Of a stretch of DNA of 64,000 nucleotides, positions 23,736-50,660 are shown piece by piece (position 1 is the first letter of the stretch; each line of letters opens with the position of its first letter). Location of the stretch: positions 196,903 through 260,902 of the forward strand of contig VTPC01090560.1 of the NCBI GenBank assembly GCA_011009095.1, in the 5' to 3' direction. The DNA is from Ignelater luminosus (lineage: Eukaryota > Arthropoda > Insecta > Coleoptera > Elateridae). Under the pieces are notes generated by a model. It was not told the origin of the DNA, did no database searches, and was given only the letters and a program-made list of their open reading frames with translations. The translations under genes were made by a program, and so were the position numbers.

Positions 23736-26700
23736 ACAAACAAGTTTTCTGTTGATAACCATAACCTCTAAGAAAGCATGTGTCAACATTTTCATTGCAC
23801 CTGCATCAATGATGAGATTGAACACTTTAGTTTACTTTGTGAACTTATTGGCAGACATGACTATTGATGCTCAGAATACAATGATGGACACAGTTTGCAA
23901 CCTTGAGATGTTCTGAACCTAATACCAAACTTGCTTTTTGTTAAATTGTCTAGTTGTCTACAACTACAGTGCATTTCTTTTATAGAATTCAGAGTAGGTT
24001 GTGGTTTAAGATCATTGTTACAGTGTACAAAAAATATACAATGTGATGACCTGCAACTTTTTTTTAGTCAGAACAGCAATGGTTGTGTTTTTTAAGTGTA
24101 CGAGCAACTGTTCGGGTACTCAAACATGGAAAATATGATCGGAACACGTTGACAGGTGTTTTAATACTAGCACAAACGTTCGAACAAGCTGTGCAAACAC
24201 GATTTTGAGAGAGGAGGTACGTGAGAACAGAACTGAAAACCTAACCTCTTAAAATTACTTGCAATTATTACATTATAAATGTCATTATTGTAAAAATAAT
24301 CAACTGTTAGGCAAGATATAGCAGATCATCCATGTTTTCAGTCACAAATAGATAATAAAGATTAATATTGAAATAAATCGTTTTACAGTGATTTCAATAA
24401 TCATGTCAAAAATGGTTTTTGTGTATCTAGTAATAATGCAGAAAGGATTAATAAATGGATTTTACAGCAATAATATTATTATTATCAATCTCCATTATAT
24501 TTTATTGCGCTGCTGAAATGTTATAATTTACAAAAGCCAATATCGAACACTAAAATAAAGATCTGTCAAGTGTCAACCACAATTTGCTACACTCAAGGTT
24601 TTTTTTTAAATTTATTTGTTCGAACATTTGTTTAGAACATAATACTCGGTGTTCTGTGCAATTTAAAAACACGGCCAATGTCATACACACTGTAATAGGA
24701 ATTTTAAGTCATGGCCTACTCTGAATTCTATAATAAAAACATCTGGGAATGCAAAGCATAACCACAATGACCTCCAAATTTGAGTAACAGTCTGTTCACA
24801 AAAATAAGCAAACATTTATCTTTTGGCGGCCATTTTGACCAGGTTCTTGAGGTGATGTCAAAAAATGAAGGCACCATGTGTCTTTAGTTTTTGATGTAGA
24901 ATCCAAATCTGAAGTCGAAATTTTAAAATTTAACAAAAATGTATCTTATACAGTTCACAAGATTCCTTTAATGTAACATACAAAAGACAGTTACGTAAAT
25001 AATTACATTTGAATTTATAATTTATAGCTCCATTTTACATGATAGAATCTTTATGTTAAATATAATAAAATTGAAAAATAACAATATTTTGTATTATATT
25101 TAGAACTCGGCATATCATAAGTTTTCAAGTAAAGAAATTACTGATAAGCTTGTTTCAATGAAAATATTCTGTTCATAAATATAGTCAGCAAATTCTAAAT
25201 TAAGTTAATTTATGTGAGTATGCCTACGAAACATGAAATGCTTTCACTGAAGTGAGCTTACCAGCTACCATTTCTAGTTCAGTAAAGAACTTGATGTTTT
25301 TGATGAGGTGATTCACTGTTCTTGCAGTAATGTTATTCAGTATTACATTAGTTTTTAAATTTCCAATAGATGTTATCCACTCCGTGCAAATCGCCAATTA
25401 TGAGTCACAGGTGGTGGACTGTCTTACTTTATAATTATACATTTAGACTACTTGCATTTATATTGTTGTATGTATAGTTGATTTTCAAAGTGGCATGGGG
25501 TGTATTACACAATTAAGTTACACATAAATAAATTCTACACGAGTATTTTACTTTAATACATTTATTTTTGAACTGATAATTACAAATGATTTAAGTCAGT
25601 GAATTTAATATTGAAACAAAATACAGTAATATTCTGGTATGAACATTAATGAAAAAAAACAATTATGAGAAAAATATTTTTTTATATGAATGATTTAACT
25701 TATAAAATAGAATTGTATTATACAAGCTATACAATAATCACTTAATTGTGTTGTTATACATGAAATACAGAACCTAACTTTATGTATTATCAATTGATTT
25801 GTGAATATTTTAAAAATTTGAGGTTAAGATCCACATATTTTAAAAAATACAACAATCATTACCCGAAAGTCCTAGCAATGAGTAGCTATATTTAAAAATA
25901 GTTTCACATTCTTCGATGGTTATGTCTAATTATAATTTATCTTGAGCTTTATCAAAATAAAAGTAAGAACAAAATTCCACACAAAGACAAAGTAATAATA
26001 TTAAATAGCCTTCCAATTGCAATAATAAATTATTCTACATTATTTCATGCCATATTATAATACAGGACAGGATGTATTAGGCCATTATTTAAGGCCAGTT
26101 GTGATAATCACAAACTTCTATCTTTAATGTTATTTTAACACAACCTTTATAATTACTTGAAGTTTGTGTTTACCTATAGATATTGTTTGCTAATTTCACA
26201 CTGAACCAATAGACAATAGAAAACATTGCATCTTCTATTTCATAGTAATTACGACCATACAGTTTACTAAGACATGTGATCTAGTATGATAGTATGACAT
26301 TAAGAAGAAATAATATTGCAACATTATTAGCAGCTAGTTGTCTACTATTTATTGTTTCACTGAGTGACTTGCTTTATTAGAGAGTAGATTCAATATGCTA
26401 TTAGACAAGGGCACCCAGTCTTTTGCAGAAAATGGTCTATATTAAAAATAGAATATGTAAACAAATATTGTACAGTCAACTCATAAAGTAATGTCACAAA
26501 ATGCTTGATGCTTAATTGATATCAATTGATACCTATGTACTATTGCAAAAATTGTCATTAGCATATATTATGAAAATCTACTAATCCTAGTTTGTGAGTC
26601 GCAGTTAAAAAAATTTAATGATTACTACTTTAACAATATTCATATAAGGGTAAGTAAAATCTTAATGTGAATTAGCAACAATTAATGCTTACAGTGAATA

Positions 26701-27720
26701 CAGCTTACAAGAATCAAATCCAGAATACAAGCGATCTTTCAACATTATGGTGCTGAGTCTGTAATAGCACTTTCACACCAATTGTACTAATCATAAGTCC
26801 TACACTTAATGTAAAGTTGTCTTGCATAATCTGAATTTACAGCATATACAATCCACTCACTAAATGGGATTCCAACTTAAGTAATACAATTAGCTATCTT
26901 CTTTCCATATTCAATAACAATTTGTAATCAAAACAAATGTTATCAAATAATGATCAAAAGTGGTTAGGCAGTTTCATTTTATCAAAGACTTTTACATCTT
27001 TTCCTTTCCTCTCTAGGGTAATTTATATAAAACTGTTCTTCATTGATTAGGAGTACTGGAAAAGAATGTCAGTTTTTCTTTTAAAGGTATACCAGTTATG
27101 TGTGGTTCTTCTAATAAATCTGATATATAAATAGCCAGTGTTGTATTGCTAATATTGCTTGGGTATACACAGGCAGAGATATAGCCCATAGCCAGCGGCA
27201 TAGCAACACTGTCACAGGCCTGGCTTTGAAAGTTTTCTTGACCAAACACAGGAGAGGAGTCTTCCCTGAACTTCTCAATGAAATACTAAGAGGTCCCCTC
27301 AAGGAAGAATGTGGGATGCTGATTTTGTAAGATAACTCTGACAAATGTGGGACGAATGGTAACTTTAAATATGTGTAAAACAAAAAATGTTTTTTATTGA
27401 AAACAAATAAAACAATTGTTCAACGCCTCAATTTATGAAATAAAAAAAACAACCTTCAGGTCAACAAGAGACATCAATAAATCATCTTTGTTGGAAGTTT
27501 AAAGTTTAGAAAACTATAATTCTTCCTGGAAGAGGTTCCAAGCATCGATGGTTTTATGAATGTTGTAAGTTTTTTTTGCACACTTTATCAAAATTGTACA
27601 TAATGTTTATTTTTATTGCTTTTTACTTTGAAGTGTAAACAAGAAAAATTCACCATCAATCAATCAAAATCTCAAAACTAGCTAAAAGATGTCCAACCAG
27701 ATGGGCACTTCCAGTTTGTA
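23736..27720. other. Large gene-poor stretch
   Basis: About 4 kb of AT-rich sequence without a coding segment, tRNA or transposon that I can support. ORFs around 27040-27383 have no recognisable features. Confidence 0.4.
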
Positions 27721-27723
27721 TCC

Positions 27724-27871
27724 CATATGGCACTGGGTGTCCATTTGTTGTCCAAGATTAGTTCGCATGTTCATGGACATTAATTGGACATCCATTAGAC
27801 GTCCGTTTTTGAGTAGTCCATTGAATGACCATGTACAAATTATGCCCAGTAATGGATGTCTGGTCTATTTG
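27724..27871. mobile_element. GGACGTCC-type palindromic element, short copy
   Basis: Starts CATATGGCACTGGGTGTCCA and ends near GGATGTCTGGTCTATTTG, a diverged version of the ends seen at 46801-47177 and 49463-49891. The inside has spaced GGAC(A/G)TCC-like words, for example TTGGACATCCATTAGACGTC. This is a degraded, shortened member. Confidence 0.6.
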
Positions 27872-29289
27872 GGATACTGTTCTTCTTATATTTATAATAT
27901 ATACGGCATATACCTGCATATACTCTTCAATACAACACTGCATATAGCTCTTCCAAAACAGTCAATTATAATTGAATGGCACATCATACCAAAGACACTG
28001 AAATATAATAATATTGGAAGGGGCGCTCGTGTATCGTGCCAATGAGTGGAAAACGTTCCAAAACAGATTGATACCGAAGGGGTCACTGTCTGTCTTTTCA
28101 CGTGCTGTACAGTACAGAGCAGTATGTACGACAAAGACAGATGGCCCCATTGCTTCGTTTCTCTATTGGATCGTGTTTCCTACCACAGCGCCTGTTCCAG
28201 TATCACTATATTTCAGCGACCAAAAACTTTTGCTACAAACATTCCAATATTACACTTACAAAACGTGCTAATATTAAGAAAAGAGCAGATGTAAATAAAT
28301 TTTCATTTTTTTTAATACTAATAATACAAAACATTTTGAATTCCATTTCTAAAGGTGTTCTTGGAAATTATCTGCATCTGCAAAAATCTCTACAAATGTG
28401 AAGTCATCTAAAGCAATAATCTACAATCAACAGGTGATGACCAACAACCAGATTGTCTTCACTATCTGAACGATTGAAAGAGAAAAACAACAACAAACTA
28501 CTTTTAACCCATTCAAACTTACTCATTGGCTAATTTTACAGTTCTATAATTTTTTAAACAGTGGGTTAACTAATCATGTTGAATATCTGAATGCTTAGTT
28601 TATAATCAGGTCCAAAAACACCCTAAGAAAGTTCTAGATTGTTCTTAAATCAAAAAACTCTGGGTCATATTCACAGATATTTGAATGAGAGAGAAGGTTT
28701 AATAATCTTAAAATATTTTTTTTTGTTTAAATATCTTTTAAGAATCGACTCTTTGATCCTGAAAATGTACCTAAACAGCAGGTTTAATTGAATGATGAAA
28801 TTCCTACCAGAACCACATTAAAAATATAAATTTTAATAATTTAGTGACAAATATTGCAGTATAATAATTCAAATATTACCGAATTGTCTACGATCACATT
28901 ATAATTGCTTAATACTATTATGGCTCGAATATTAATTGCCACATTAATAATGGCATTACTTAACACCGAAATCAATTCTTTAAAAATCGTATAACTTGGT
29001 ATATAATAACCAAAATATACTATTCAATGAAAAGAGTAACAATGTTTTAAACCATCTTTTAATTTTTAAAGATAAGAAACTGAAAAATTATTTAAACATA
29101 ACAAATATCAGTTAAACAATACAAATCTTATAATTACAAATTTGCAATTTTAAAATATAATACAGAAATGTGCTAAACTTTGTATGGGACGTAATACTTC
29201 AAACTATCATATTTAGTATTTACCACATTAAACACCGAAATTTAGATTTTCTGTATTTCTTTGGATTTAGATCACATTAAACAACACAA
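27872..29289. other. Spacer between palindromic element and COPS2 3' end
   Basis: A less AT-rich block at about 28010-28240 gives several overlapping ORFs on both strands, a sign of composition rather than coding. It is bounded by TAATATTGGAAGG near 28010 and CATTCCAATATTAC near 28240, a short inverted match that may mark another small element. The rest has nothing recognisable and should include the COPS2 3' UTR. Confidence 0.4.
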
Positions 29290-43237
<13,948 letters not shown>

Positions 43238-44635
43238 TTTAAAGCTATAAAATGACTTGTTTAGGAAAACTCACAACCTTACACTTAAGAATTACCGGGA
43301 CTAACTCCACAAGCAATCAGAATTCACAACCACAATGAATACAAAAGCAAAGATTGACAAAAGTTGACAGCAACTGTTACCAACAAAACATAATTATTAC
43401 TAACATAACAAGAATAAATTCACTATCAAGAAAAGCAGCGTTGTCAAGGTTACTACCTTCGCACTAGATCTATCAGCAATAAGTAAATAAAAAATATAAA
43501 GTATTTATAACTGCAATTATGTTAACCTTCTGAGAAATGCTTAAAGTCAAAACTACTAACTATAAATGCAAAAGTTAAAAATACAATTATAAATAGCAAT
43601 ATTTAAAATGTAAGATATTTATGGAAGACTATCGTTCATTATTTCCAGTAAAGATTACTGAAAGCATCTCAAAAATAACGTTCTTCTATACACTCTTTCT
43701 TTCCTTCTTTTTGCAAAATATTTGCACTTCTCATGTTAAATTCTTTTAAAATCTGGCAACATTCCTGGCAAGTAAATCAACATAACCTCAAATTTTAACT
43801 TGTACGGATGGAATTTTCAAATTTGAAATATTTTAAGACATTGGAAAATAAATATAATGTGGTTTCTTATTAGTTATTACATGTAATCTTATACTTACAT
43901 TTATACGTTGTAGAACCAGCTTACGATAGAATGGAATATAGGGCAAAATAGCAAATATGTACATATTCTATTAGATTTTAAATGTTATAGTACATTATAT
44001 AATCTTAATGATGCAGAAAGAACTAGGATTTCTTATGCATCGAAGGCACTACTTCCATTGATTTATTTATATATTTTTTTAATTGTCAATCTTAATTTAT
44101 TATTCGTACAGGTTTAATTCTCAAGGTGTTCCCGATTAGTGAAAGACTGATTTGAACTATAATTTAAGATTATTTATCAAGGCTGCATAATGGAATGATC
44201 AAAGTAATTGATGGATTAATTTTTGAAAGTTCTTTAATAAATATTCTTGCTAATGCTAAATATTTTTCATAATGCAGCAAGAATTGAGTGAAGTATGGAA
44301 TGTTTTGATCTCAAAAGTAGTAGTATTGTAGAGTTATGCACAACAGTTTTGAACATTTCTAAACTAGTGCTTTTGAAATTAATAAGAATAGCAATCCTGC
44401 ACATGTTTGTTTATTCGCTCCAAGTATGCAGAATCATCTTTTGTTCTTATTACAAAAATAATAAAATCCAGATAGTATCCATCTCTGTTAACAATTGCTC
44501 AATACTCAAGTATTGTTAAATTATTATTTGTAATGCAAAAAAATACTTGCAATTTGTTTATGCTTTATTAAAGGAAAATATCTTATTCTATCATATAGAA
44601 CGTGTAAAAATTGACAAAACAAGATCAAATTTTCT
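43238..44635. other. Intergenic: COPS2 5' side and peroxidase 3' side
   Basis: Contains the COPS2 5' UTR and promoter region just above 43237 and the peroxidase 3' UTR just below 44636. No ORF with family features (44295-44519 looks like chance). Confidence 0.5.
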
Positions 44636-47600
44636 TCATTTCCACTTATTCAAATCAATGGTTGGTAGATCTTTGCAATTTACTATCTTGTTACTGTAAC
44701 AAATCTTCAATATAATAATTATCTCAACGAACTTTAAATATGATATTACCTCTCTGATGGTGGTAAAAAACTGTCGCGCTGTATACTACTTATATTATCA
44801 CTATTGTCACAAATAATTCTAGATAAAGATGATTTTCTAATTTCTTGAAGTTGATCTATAAGAAACCATATTAATTGAACATTAAATTCTGAAATATTAT
44901 AATTACCTATAGTAAAGCTGTTTGGCTGTCCACCAACTTCATACCAAAATCTGTCTCCCCATTTTTTTCTATAGAACTGCTCTGTAATAATGCATAAAAA
45001 TGTTGGACCCAATCTTGTACCTGGAACTTGTTTTTCAAATGTACCTCCTACATACAAGTCAATATCTTTCACTGAATAATAGTATAGTGACAATTTTTCA
45101 ATAAACTAAAAACAATAAATTCAGATTAAAAATTTATATTTGCGAGAGCAGCAATATTTAACAGTAACTACTGTTTTGGCAACTTATAATGACTGTTACC
45201 TTCTCAGATATATACTTTTTCAAATCTTCAAATGTCTTGACTTGATATCCTGTACACACTTCTAAATAATAAATGTATGGAGCAAGTCCATGATCTCTTC
45301 CTCTATTGATGTCTAAACCTACTAAATCATCACCGAATGGTTCAAGAGCAGAAAACATTAAATTTGTCATCTGGAAAACAAATCTAAATTTAATATTTTA
45401 TAAATTATTAGTTTATAAAAGACAAGATCAATAATCTCACTAATGACGGTTGTTAGGCGATCAAAATTAAGATGTGTGAAACAGCTTCACCTTGCACACT
45501 ACAGTATCTTAAACAAAAGTCTATTCCATCTTATTGATGATAAACAAGTAAGAAGAAGGAGGACAGGGTGGAATATTTACATCTGCTCTGAAAAGAAGTG
45601 ACCAAAAGTGCTCACCCCAAATAAATCAACTCTTGTTCAAGAATGTAGAGATGATTAAGTAGACTCACCGTGATAAAGCAAAGGATGCTGAGCTGGTTTA
45701 GGTTGAGGAACTTACAGTTAGTGGAATTTGTGATTATGAAAAGCTGATGAATTCTTTAGGAAACAGAACAGAACAGTCTCAGGAAATCATTGAGTTGTAG
45801 GTTATGCCAGTCCTAAATGAACAAGTTTATGGATAATTTCATGATAAATCTAAAGCAAAAGCGTTTTAAATCAGCATTGGGCAAACAAAGCTCAAACAGG
45901 TCTAGTTCAAGCTTTTAAAATGTGTGTTGCATAGACCAATTTATACTCAAATGTATTAGTTGTCCACCACTGTTTTAAATCTTCTAACTAGATTTTTGAC
46001 TAACCATTGCAAGCTAGGAAGGCACTTGTCAATGTGAAAAATGTCTCTGTAATTTTTTAGGAAATGTTCAAAAAGTTGATTTGAGACATTTGGTGCAATT
46101 ATAGTTTGAACTTTGTATGAGATAACGTCTAGAAGATTCTTGAAGTTGTTACAAAAAAATTTAGAGATGGTCGGGGAAATGATTTTCTAGAGATCTACTT
46201 TTTTAAGATTTAGCCTTGAATCTTTTTGTATTAGCAACATAAACTCTCTTGAATACAAAAAGTGGTAGAAAGTGTATGTACTTTCATCAAATTAACAATT
46301 GAATAGGCATTGAATTAGGCATAATTATTTATCTTAAACTATGGAAGTGAAAAACTTGAGGAATTCTAATATAGAGGTGAATTTCTTGGGCGCATTAATA
46401 TTGTAGAATGGATTATTACAATGTAGATAAATACGTAAGTACGTAGATATTGGTAAGTTGATGTGAAAAGAATTGGGTTAAGATGGGCAGTAGCAACATT
46501 CAAGAATGTACCACAAATAATAATCAAAAGACTTTAAGGAAGAAATCAATGCTCAGATGACACTGAAAAAGGTAGGAAACTTTGACAAAAATGTAGTTCA
46601 TTTGATAAATGCCTGTCTGCATTGGAAAACTATATCGAGGATGCCAAGTCCTAATGAACATTATCAAACTTTGTTTGTTGAAACCACTTGCAAAACAATA
46701 TGGAGTCTTTTGTTAATTTGTTCTTGTCTATATACAGAATGTTTTTGAAAAGGTTTCAGACAAAAACTGCTAAATTGTAGGTCCTAGACAAGTGTTTCTT
46801 CATATAGCACTGGACGTCCAGTGGACGTTCATTTGTCATCCAAATTTCGTCCCGACGTCCATGGATATAAATTGGACATCCACTGGACGTCCATGTTTGG
46901 ACGTCCATTGGACGACCGTTAGTGGACGTCTACTGGACATCCATTTTAATCTAAAAATCGTCCAAATTATGCCCAAAGGTGGTTCAGATTATGTCCAAAC
47001 ATCGTCCGAATTATGTATGTACAAGAATTGTTTGAATTATGTCCAGAAATTGTCCGAATTATGTCCAAATTACGTCCAGTAACGGACGTCTGTAGGATGT
47101 CCAAAGTTGTAACAAACATCCATCTGCCGAAATTTGGACGTCCAATGGACATCCATAGGATGTCCGTGTGCTATATGGGTCTAAGGCATACATGTACTAA
47201 CATTTTAAAATCTGTGGTTTAATTTTATTATCGATATTATATAGGTAACCTTTTAAAGACTGAACACGTTAATGACTTTACCTGGTCTGTAACATAGTTT
47301 TCGAATACTTGCATTGGTTGATTCACTAAACCCAAAAGTAATTCATCATAATTATTGTCCTTTTGTATTATTAAAGGTCGGTTCATCCAATGACCTATAG
47401 GTATTTGCTTAACTTGTTTTAGACGATAGTTTAAACAACTGTAAGTAAAGAAGACAATTAAACTTCTTAACAACATACTGAGCTTTTAAAAGTAAGTAAT
47501 ATTTAATAATCCAATTCATTCGCTTTGATACTCTAGTCAAATCTGTCAGTTGTTACTTAATATTTATAGGTACTAGTTTAGTTCATTCTGGTAATAAATT

Positions 47601-49001
47601 CTTCTTTATAACTGTTTCTGTAGTGTTACCGTTACGTTTTCTTTACTTTAAACAATGTAATAGGTCAATACAATCTAAACTAAGAGCATTGCAAAATTTA
47701 ATTTGTTCACATTTAAAAAATAGGGCAGTACCTTTCAGGACAAAACACTTACCTTAGATTACCTTGTATTCCAGAATGCCCAATTCTGAACGCCCCAGTA
47801 GTAAAACTATTAATAGTCATAAAGTTAATGTCGTCGTAATATCTCGTATAACCATAAGCTTTTGAAAATAACTCGAACTTTCTCATATTTTCTCTACCGA
47901 TATAATGTACAAGCCATTTACTGTAAGTAATATGTTGAATTTGAGCAATAACAATGGCCCTTGTTTCTTGATATACTTTTTCATCATTCCATAATGGATG
48001 CAGTATCTGCAGTTTTTCCGCCAATCTATTGTGTTCACGTAAAATCATAATTTGAAGAAGAGTTATCTGAGTATTTTGGTTTATACGTGGATCACCTAAA
48101 TGGAAGATGTATTAAATAAGTGAATAGGTTACAATAATATTTACTAACCGGCTTGGTAGCAAATCTCCTTTGGATCTTTGACACTACATTGATGGATTGT
48201 TTCATTAGGTGATAACGTTGGTGGAAATACTCGTTTATCTCTAGTTTTTTGAATTTTGAGTTTGCCATTTTTAAATTCACGAATAGCATTTGCAGCCTGT
48301 GTATCTGATCCATAAACCAATGAAGCATCTATGTTATGAGTAACAGCATTAACCTTAAACAGATTGTTTAGATATGGTAATAAGTTTTATTTAACCTGTA
48401 GTAGGTACCTGTTCTATCGGAATGCCTTTACAACATCCAACTGAAGTTACTTTAGTACGTACGTTACGAGTTAAGCAAGTAATGTTGTATTTAGAATAAA
48501 AATAATCATCAGTAGGTATTATCAGTGATAAACATATATTGCCTCTGTTTTGTAAATTAGGCTGACAGCAATCATTTGGTATAAAAGGAACTAAATATTT
48601 TGTATTGTTAATAATAATCGAACAAAAGTGTAAATGTTATGTACTTACTATCTAATGGAACACTCAATCCCATATCGTGAGTTACTAATTGTCCCCATTC
48701 CATCGTTGCAAGGGTTACTTTGTCTGCATTATTTATATCCGGAAAAAAGTTTACACTTAAAACTCTTGGAAGTGGCAACGGTTGTTTATTACTTCCCAGA
48801 CGAAATGAACGTTTATCGTCACTATAATGAGCTTCCAGTATGCGTGTAAATGCAGTACCTTTCATTCCCCAGGTTGGATGTTTTAAATTATTGCAAGAAC
48901 CATCATGTCTGCGATATTTACTATCGTCACAATTTTTTACGTCAACGAAACATGTAGACCAATTGTATGACTGAAACCAATCCTTCTGGGAACAGTTAGA
49001 G
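44636..49001 (-). CDS. Animal haem peroxidase (chorion/salivary peroxidase-like), 9 exons, 5' end not found
   Basis: Exons on the minus strand are 48649-49001, 48409-48590, 48149-48353, 47753-48095, 47282-47438, 45200-45370, 44907-45105, 44750-44855 and 44636-44693. All are GT-AG and in phase, giving 590 residues plus a missing N-terminus that should carry a signal peptide. Cys-rich pieces ('NWSTCFVDVKNCDD', 'PNDCCQPN') indicate an extracytoplasmic protein. Family motifs in order: 'RSFRLGSNKQPLPLPR', 'ATMEWGQLVTHDMGLSVP' (distal His and the Ca-site Asp), 'NIDASLVYGSD', 'LREHNRLAEKL', 'GAFRIGHSGIQG' (proximal His), 'GLDINRGRDHGLAPY' and 'VPGTRLGPTFLCIITEQF'. It closes with 'VNCKDLPTIDLNKW'. 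The Asp and Glu that form ester bonds to haem in mammalian relatives are Thr and Gln here. Such enzymes oxidise substrates with H2O2, for example in eggshell cross-linking. The insect subtype is uncertain. Confidence 0.93.
45371..46800 (-). other. Peroxidase intron, distal part
   Basis: Part of the 1.9-kb intron between exons 47282-47438 and 45200-45370. Possible old transposon sequence near 45540-45720, not identifiable. No gene. Confidence 0.45.
46801..47177. mobile_element. GGACGTCC-type palindromic element in a peroxidase intron
   Basis: Bounded by CATATAGCAC (46801-46810) and its exact complement GTGCTATATG (47168-47177). The interior is dense in GGACGTCC-like palindromes about 11 bp apart (for example CTGGACGTCCAGTGGACGTT at the left), then AATTATGTCC-type words in the middle, then inverted counterparts on the right. 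ORFs inside follow the repeat, not a protein family. It sits wholly within an intron. Confidence 0.8.
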
Positions 49002-49462
49002 CTAAAAATAAAGCAAGTTTAAATATTATAGTTGTTGTAAAGAAGAATTTTAATTAACTCGTCTTTATAAAAATTTAAATTTTTAATAATGTTTTAAGAC
49101 ACATTTAAACTTTTTGGAATTCAGAACTTCTGTATGTATATTATTTATATTCTGTTGTTACTTATATGGATACATAGTATCTTTTAAAATTGTGCAAGGT
49201 TATTGTTAACTTCACATTAATTATGAATTCATATTTAAGGCGGGTCCTTGTGACTAGATTATTTTATTGTTTGACAATTCAATTTAAAAAATTACCAACA
49301 TGAAATATTATACTCGTAGACTAATTATAGTAATTTATAAGTAACGCCATCTTTCTTCGTGATAATAAGAATAAAGTACATTTACATGTTTTCTTTTATT
49401 TTGAATCAATTAACTGGATAATGTGAGACAAACAATATTTGTGAATACAGTTTCAAATAGTC
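49002..49462. other. Upstream flank or intron of the peroxidase gene
   Basis: AT-rich. The acceptor at 49002-49003 shows that an exon must lie further upstream, but I could not recognise it here. Confidence 0.5.
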
Positions 49463-49891
49463 CATATAGCACGCGGAAGTTCAATTTTTTGCCAACAGAT
49501 GTCCATAGACGTCCATTTGTCATGATTTTAGAAATTAAACAGACGTTCGTTACTGGACGTAAATTGTACATCTTATGTACATTATTTAGATGATTTTTAG
49601 ACATAATCTAGACAAAATCTGGACGACTTTTGGACGATTTTTGGAAATAACTTGGACGATTTTTGGACATAATCTGGACGTTTCTTAGATATAATTTGGA
49701 CATGTTTTGTAATATCTGGATGCTACTTGTATTCATTTGTATGATGTCCAGTGGATCAATGGATGTTCAACTTAGATATTGGAACGAAGTATGGACCAAA
49801 ATTGGATGTCCAGTAATGGGCATTCAATGGACATATGGATGTTCAATTCTGGACCACAAATAGACGTCCACTGAACGTCTGGTGCTATGTG
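49463..49891. mobile_element. GGACGTCC-type palindromic element upstream of the peroxidase
   Basis: Bounded by CATATAGCAC (49463-49472) and GTGCTATGTG (49882-49891), one mismatch from a perfect inverted end. The inside repeats GGACGTCC- and TTGGACGATT-type words. It is the same family as 46801-47177 and 27724-27871. Confidence 0.8.
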
Positions 49892-50660
49892 GAAGTTTTT
49901 GCAAGAGCACATATATCAGAAATATACTACACCACTGTATAACTAGCACATCTTGTATGTACTTTATAAGATGCGTCGTCTTCAAGCCAATTCAACTTAT
50001 TCTAAGAAATCTTTTTATTTCTAGATCGTCATTCTAGTAGGCATATTTTGATTATATTACAGATTACCAACTGCAACAACCTGCTGTAAAGTAAGTTTTT
50101 TAAATCAAGGCCTATCTTAATTTACTTTTTAAAAACTCATCCTGTATAGTGCAGGTTGTTCCAGTAAGTATAAAAATTATTGACATTAAAATCCCTTTTC
50201 TGCTTTGAAGATCCTAATTAAATATAACTTTACGAATTAAAAAATAAATTATTATCATAAAAGCTGACTAATGTTAAACTGTCTTGCGTTTAATTAAACA
50301 TTTCTGGAAATACAAATACGTACTAAAAATAAAACAGAAGTTTCTAATAAAGGTTAAATTTTGCTCATAATGTATACCAAAGCCATTATTTACAAAATTT
50401 AAGCAAGATTAAATAAATAAACAGCTCCCAACGTTATTCGCTATTTAATATTTGTTTACTTACTGTTTTAACTCTGGTCAACATTTTCTAGCGTAAATAA
50501 CACCATTGCTAAAAGTTGATTTGTTTATTCCACTCACTCAGAGATTCGAACCGAACTAAAATGTGCAATTCTCGTAGTCTTTTTCTGTTTTAATACGTAA
50601 AATATCTTTTTCCCGAGAGACCAGTACTACTAAAAACTTCAATTATCAAATTGAATTATT
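49892..50660. other. No recognisable gene
   Basis: AT-rich. It may contain an upstream peroxidase exon that I cannot identify. Confidence 0.4.

Noticed and set aside
27689-28401. Dense overlapping ORFs on both strands
   Set aside because: They overlap in several frames with no family features and follow base composition and the palindromic repeat.
46792-47222. ORFs rich in repeated MDI/DVHWT-like peptides
   Set aside because: Translations of the GGACGTCC repeat ladder, not a protein domain.
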